6,933 nucleotides of DNA, taken from the NCBI GenBank assembly GCA_013698165.1, contig JACCVN010000262.1, forward strand, positions 1 to 6,933, in the 5' to 3' direction. A program made the position numbers and the translations under genes. This document shows, piece after piece, positions 5,721 to 6,933 of this stretch. Each line of letters starts with the position of its first letter. The first letter of the stretch is position 1. The stretch comes from Parachlamydiaceae bacterium (GTDB lineage: Bacteria; Chlamydiota; Chlamydiia; Chlamydiales; Parachlamydiaceae). The notes under the pieces were generated by a model. It ran no database searches and was not told where the DNA came from. It worked only from the letters and a program-made list of their open reading frames with translations.

Positions 5721-5761
5721 CGTAGCTTGGCATTCCAATGCCGCATTCGCATTCGTAGCTT
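5721..5761. repeat. Cluster of short direct and inverted repeats
   Basis: CGTAGCTT occurs at 5721-5728 and again at 5754-5761. Between the copies lie the palindrome GGCATT-CC-AATGCC (5729-5742) and a tandem GCATTC GCATTC (5743-5754). The group sits at the edge of the GC-richer segment and could mark the end of a decayed mobile or repeat element. Confidence 0.4.
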
Positions 5762-5813
5762 AGAACAAGGTATTATAAAGAAATTTCGACTTTCACTTCA
5801 ATTTATCTTAACA

Positions 5814-5850
5814 AATGTTTATAACATTCATAAAACTTCCATAGTATAAT
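5814..5850 (+). promoter_or_regulatory. Inverted repeat upstream of a perfect TATAAT box
   Basis: AATGTT-TAT-AACATT (5814-5828) is a perfect inverted repeat, and TATAAT lies at 5845-5850. The repeat covers the place where a -35 box would sit, but no recognisable -35 hexamer is there, so an activator-dependent promoter or a chance match are both possible. If used, it would give the SRPBCC gene a leader of over 200 bases. Confidence 0.25.
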
Positions 5851-5891
5851 GCAAATTTGAAGATTTAACTTTCGTTAATTAACCCATACCA

Positions 5892-5911
5892 AAATTTGTT
5901 TAACAAAATTT
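5892..5911. repeat. AT-rich inverted repeat
   Basis: TTTGTT-T-AACAAA forms a perfect core, and the flanks AAATTTG/CAAAATTT extend it with one bulged base. In DNA this AT-rich it may be chance. No associated gene or hexamer was seen. Confidence 0.3.
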
Positions 5912-5994
5912 AGTTACTAATAATTAAACAATTAGCCTATTGTCTATTTTTAAGAAGAGCTCTTGATTTTCAGAAGAAAAAGTATAGGTCTAGC

Positions 5995-6023
5995 TTGAAT
6001 GTTTAGAGATATTCTGATATTTA
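5995..6023 (+). promoter_or_regulatory. Sigma70-like promoter of the SRPBCC gene
   Basis: TTGAAT (5995-6000) and TATTTA (6018-6023) are exactly 17 bases apart. Transcription would start near 6030, about 44 bases before the ATG. Three GATATT copies (6008-6013, 6016-6021, 6026-6031) overlap the spacer, -10 box and start region and could bind a regulator. Confidence 0.45.
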
Positions 6024-6073
6024 GTGATATTACCTTAAAAATCATAAAGTCAAGTTAAAATCAGGGAGTAAAT

Positions 6074-6523
6074 ATGATAGACGACATAAGAAAAAGTATC
6101 GAACTTAACGCGCCAATTTCAAAGGTTTGGAAAGCGCTTAGTGATTATCTGGAGTTTGGAGAATGGTTTCAGGTGAAGATTGAGGGGCCTTTTAACCCGG
6201 GAAAAGTCTCGCGTGGCGTACTGACTTATCCAGGCTATGAAGATTACAAATGGGAAATCGTCGTTCAAAGGATGGAACCTGAAAAGTTTTTTTCATTTAC
6301 TTGGCATCCCTATGCGATTGACAAAACAAGGGATTATTCTAAGGAGGCTCAAACACTTATCGAGTTTCAGCTCAAGGAAATACCACCGGGCACATTACTT
6401 CAACTTAAGGAATCAGGCTTTGATCAGGTGCCCTCAGATCGAAGATCAGAAGCCTTTCAAATGAATCAGGAAGGCTGGTCAGTGCAATTGGAGAATATTA
6501 AGCGCTTTGTGACCAAAAATTAA
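6074..6523 (+). CDS. SRPBCC / AHSA1-like (START-type) domain protein
   Basis: A complete single-domain protein of 149 residues. It opens with the family-typical first strand and helix (RKSIELNAPISKVWKAL, about 6-22), then SDYLEFGEWF (23-32), the strand pair around GPFNPGKVSRGVLTYPGY (38-55), WEIVVQRMEPEKFFSFTWHPYA (60-81), and a C-terminal helix (about 121-146, RRSEAFQMNQEGW...). These match the helix-grip fold of the SRPBCC superfamily, Activator of Hsp90 ATPase homologue 1-like group, which binds hydrophobic ligands in a cavity; the ligand of this one is unknown. Some relatives carry an unreliable vanillate demethylase label. Bacterial relatives often sit beside an ArsR-type regulator, and none is seen here. 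The start is supported by AGGGAG at 6063-6068, 5 bases before the ATG. It is a monocistronic, cytosolic protein by appearance. Confidence 0.85.
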   Translation: MIDDIRKSIELNAPISKVWKALSDYLEFGEWFQVKIEGPFNPGKVSRGVLTYPGYEDYKWEIVVQRMEPEKFFSFTWHPYAIDKTRDYSKEAQTLIEFQLKEIPPGTLLQLKESGFDQVPSDRRSEAFQMNQEGWSVQLENIKRFVTKN

Positions 6524-6546
6524 GTTCTAATTTTGAGTTTGTTACA

Positions 6547-6577
6547 GCCGCTCAGTTAAATCGCCAGACTGAGTGGC
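6547..6577 (+). terminator. Strong hairpin 24 bases after the SRPBCC gene
   Basis: GCCGCTCAGT (6547-6556) pairs with ACTGAGTGGC (6568-6577) over 10 positions, one of them G.U in plus-strand RNA, with an 11-base loop. Its place just after the stop suggests transcript ending or 3'-end protection. It is followed by A-rich rather than T-rich DNA, so it is not a standard intrinsic terminator. Confidence 0.45.
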
Positions 6578-6642
6578 AAGTAAAAAAAACATATTTTGAA
6601 AGATTTTCTATATTAAAAACTTGAACAGACTCTCAGAAGATG

Positions 6643-6670
6643 AAATTGGAAACTTTGTTGACTCCAATTT
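6643..6670. repeat. Second hairpin before the right-hand gene
   Basis: AAATTGGA (6643-6650) and TCCAATTT (6663-6670) form a perfect 8-bp stem with a 12-base loop, 56 bases before the next ATG. It may be an operator, a leader structure or a terminator lacking a T-run. Confidence 0.35.
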
Positions 6671-6725
6671 ATTAAAATGTTAAAAATATCCCCTTTCGCC
6701 CTAAATTTAAAAGAAGAGGTTATTT

Positions 6726-6933
6726 ATGAGTCCGTTATTCGCTAAAGCCGCAAATGTTATAGGAAATGTTGTAGTAAATTCTTTAGAAGTGGGGGCTGTC
6801 GTTGGTGTAGTTTCGGGTGCAGCGTTTAATCATGCAAAGCATGTTGTAATAGGTGGTGTTTTTGGACTTGCAATGGGTGCTGCTGGTAATCTATGTCTTT
6901 ATCAGGATCAAAATATTTCAATAATTAACGCGG
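6726..6933 (+). CDS. Glycine-zipper membrane-type protein, N-terminal part (3' end outside window)
   Basis: 69 residues are visible before the window ends. The start is well supported: AAGAGG at 6714-6719 lies 6 bases before the ATG. After a short N-terminus (MSPLFAKAANVIGN), two hydrophobic, small-residue segments follow at about 22-34 and 40-59, separated by NHAKH. Each holds a perfect GxxxGxxxG zipper: Gly23, 27, 31 and Gly43, 47, 51. Such zippers pack membrane helices closely and occur in oligomeric membrane proteins, including channels and some toxins. Two hydrophobic lobes with a very short turn also resemble the bilobed domain of chlamydial inclusion membrane (Inc) proteins, although the first lobe is short. 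No cleavable signal peptide is evident. I do not recognise the family; membrane insertion is an inference from composition. Confidence 0.7.
   Translation, partial: MSPLFAKAANVIGNVVVNSLEVGAVVGVVSGAAFNHAKHVVIGGVFGLAMGAAGNLCLYQDQNISIINA

Larger units (their letters stand above)
5029..6073. other. Gene-poor, AT-rich interval of about 1 kb
   Basis: I see no intact, convincing gene in these 1045 bases. The contents are the minus-strand promoter near 5100, two operator-like regions (5135-5224), a 35-codon regulator-like fragment (5274-5381), an RNA-type hairpin (5473-5518), a more GC-rich segment that may be a decayed repeat (5545-5761), further inverted repeats at 5814-5828 and 5892-5911, and the promoter of the SRPBCC gene (5995-6023). 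No tRNA-like cloverleaf was found. The stretch looks like a decayed or regulatory region. Confidence 0.6.

Noticed and set aside
6600..6683. A short open frame ending in NLNRLSEDEIGNFVDSNLLK.
   Set aside because: The peptide looks protein-like, but there is no ATG (only a TTG at 6621), no Shine-Dalgarno, and it spans the hairpin at 6643-6670. It is too short to support as a gene.

Overview
The window most resembles an obligate intracellular bacterium of the chlamydial type, probably an amoeba-associated or environmental member. The main evidence is a compact add-guaB-guaA block, a purine salvage cassette also known from Chlamydiaceae. Supporting signs are a Ser/Thr protein kinase fragment, an AT-rich background with a long gene-poor stretch, and a partial protein at the right edge with two hydrophobic lobes. 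No rRNA or other taxonomic marker is present, so the placement is an inference.

Layout, left to right: 1-615 is the 3' part of a Ser/Thr protein kinase gene. 616-750 holds a hairpin, a sigma70-like promoter and a strong ribosome binding site that moves the start of the next gene to 751. 751-4359 is one operon: an adenosine deaminase family enzyme (add), IMP dehydrogenase without its CBS module (guaB, overlapping add by 8 bases) and GMP synthase (guaA, 20 bases later). Together they could turn an adenine compound into GMP: deamination to the hypoxanthine level, IMP to XMP, XMP to GMP. A convergent terminator-like structure at 4373-4412 separates this from a minus-strand gene (4393-5028) whose pattern fits the tRNA-dependent cyclodipeptide synthase superfamily, though it is divergent.

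5029-6073 is about 1 kb with no convincing intact gene. It is strongly AT-rich and full of inverted repeats, some lying around promoter-like hexamers. It also holds a 35-codon ORF that looks like the first part of a LuxR-type regulator, a hairpin with G.U pairs, and a more GC-rich segment that may be a decayed dispersed repeat. 6074-6523 encodes a complete SRPBCC/AHSA1-like protein with its own promoter and ribosome binding site. After a spacer with two hairpins, a gene starting at 6726 runs off the right edge; its visible 69 residues carry two GxxxGxxxG glycine zippers.

Base composition changes sharply. For example, 33 of 60 bases are G or C at 1921-1980 in guaB, 16 of 60 at 4681-4740 in the minus-strand gene, and 12 of 60 at 5101-5160. 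The purine cassette therefore looks like a block with a different history or selection from its right flank.
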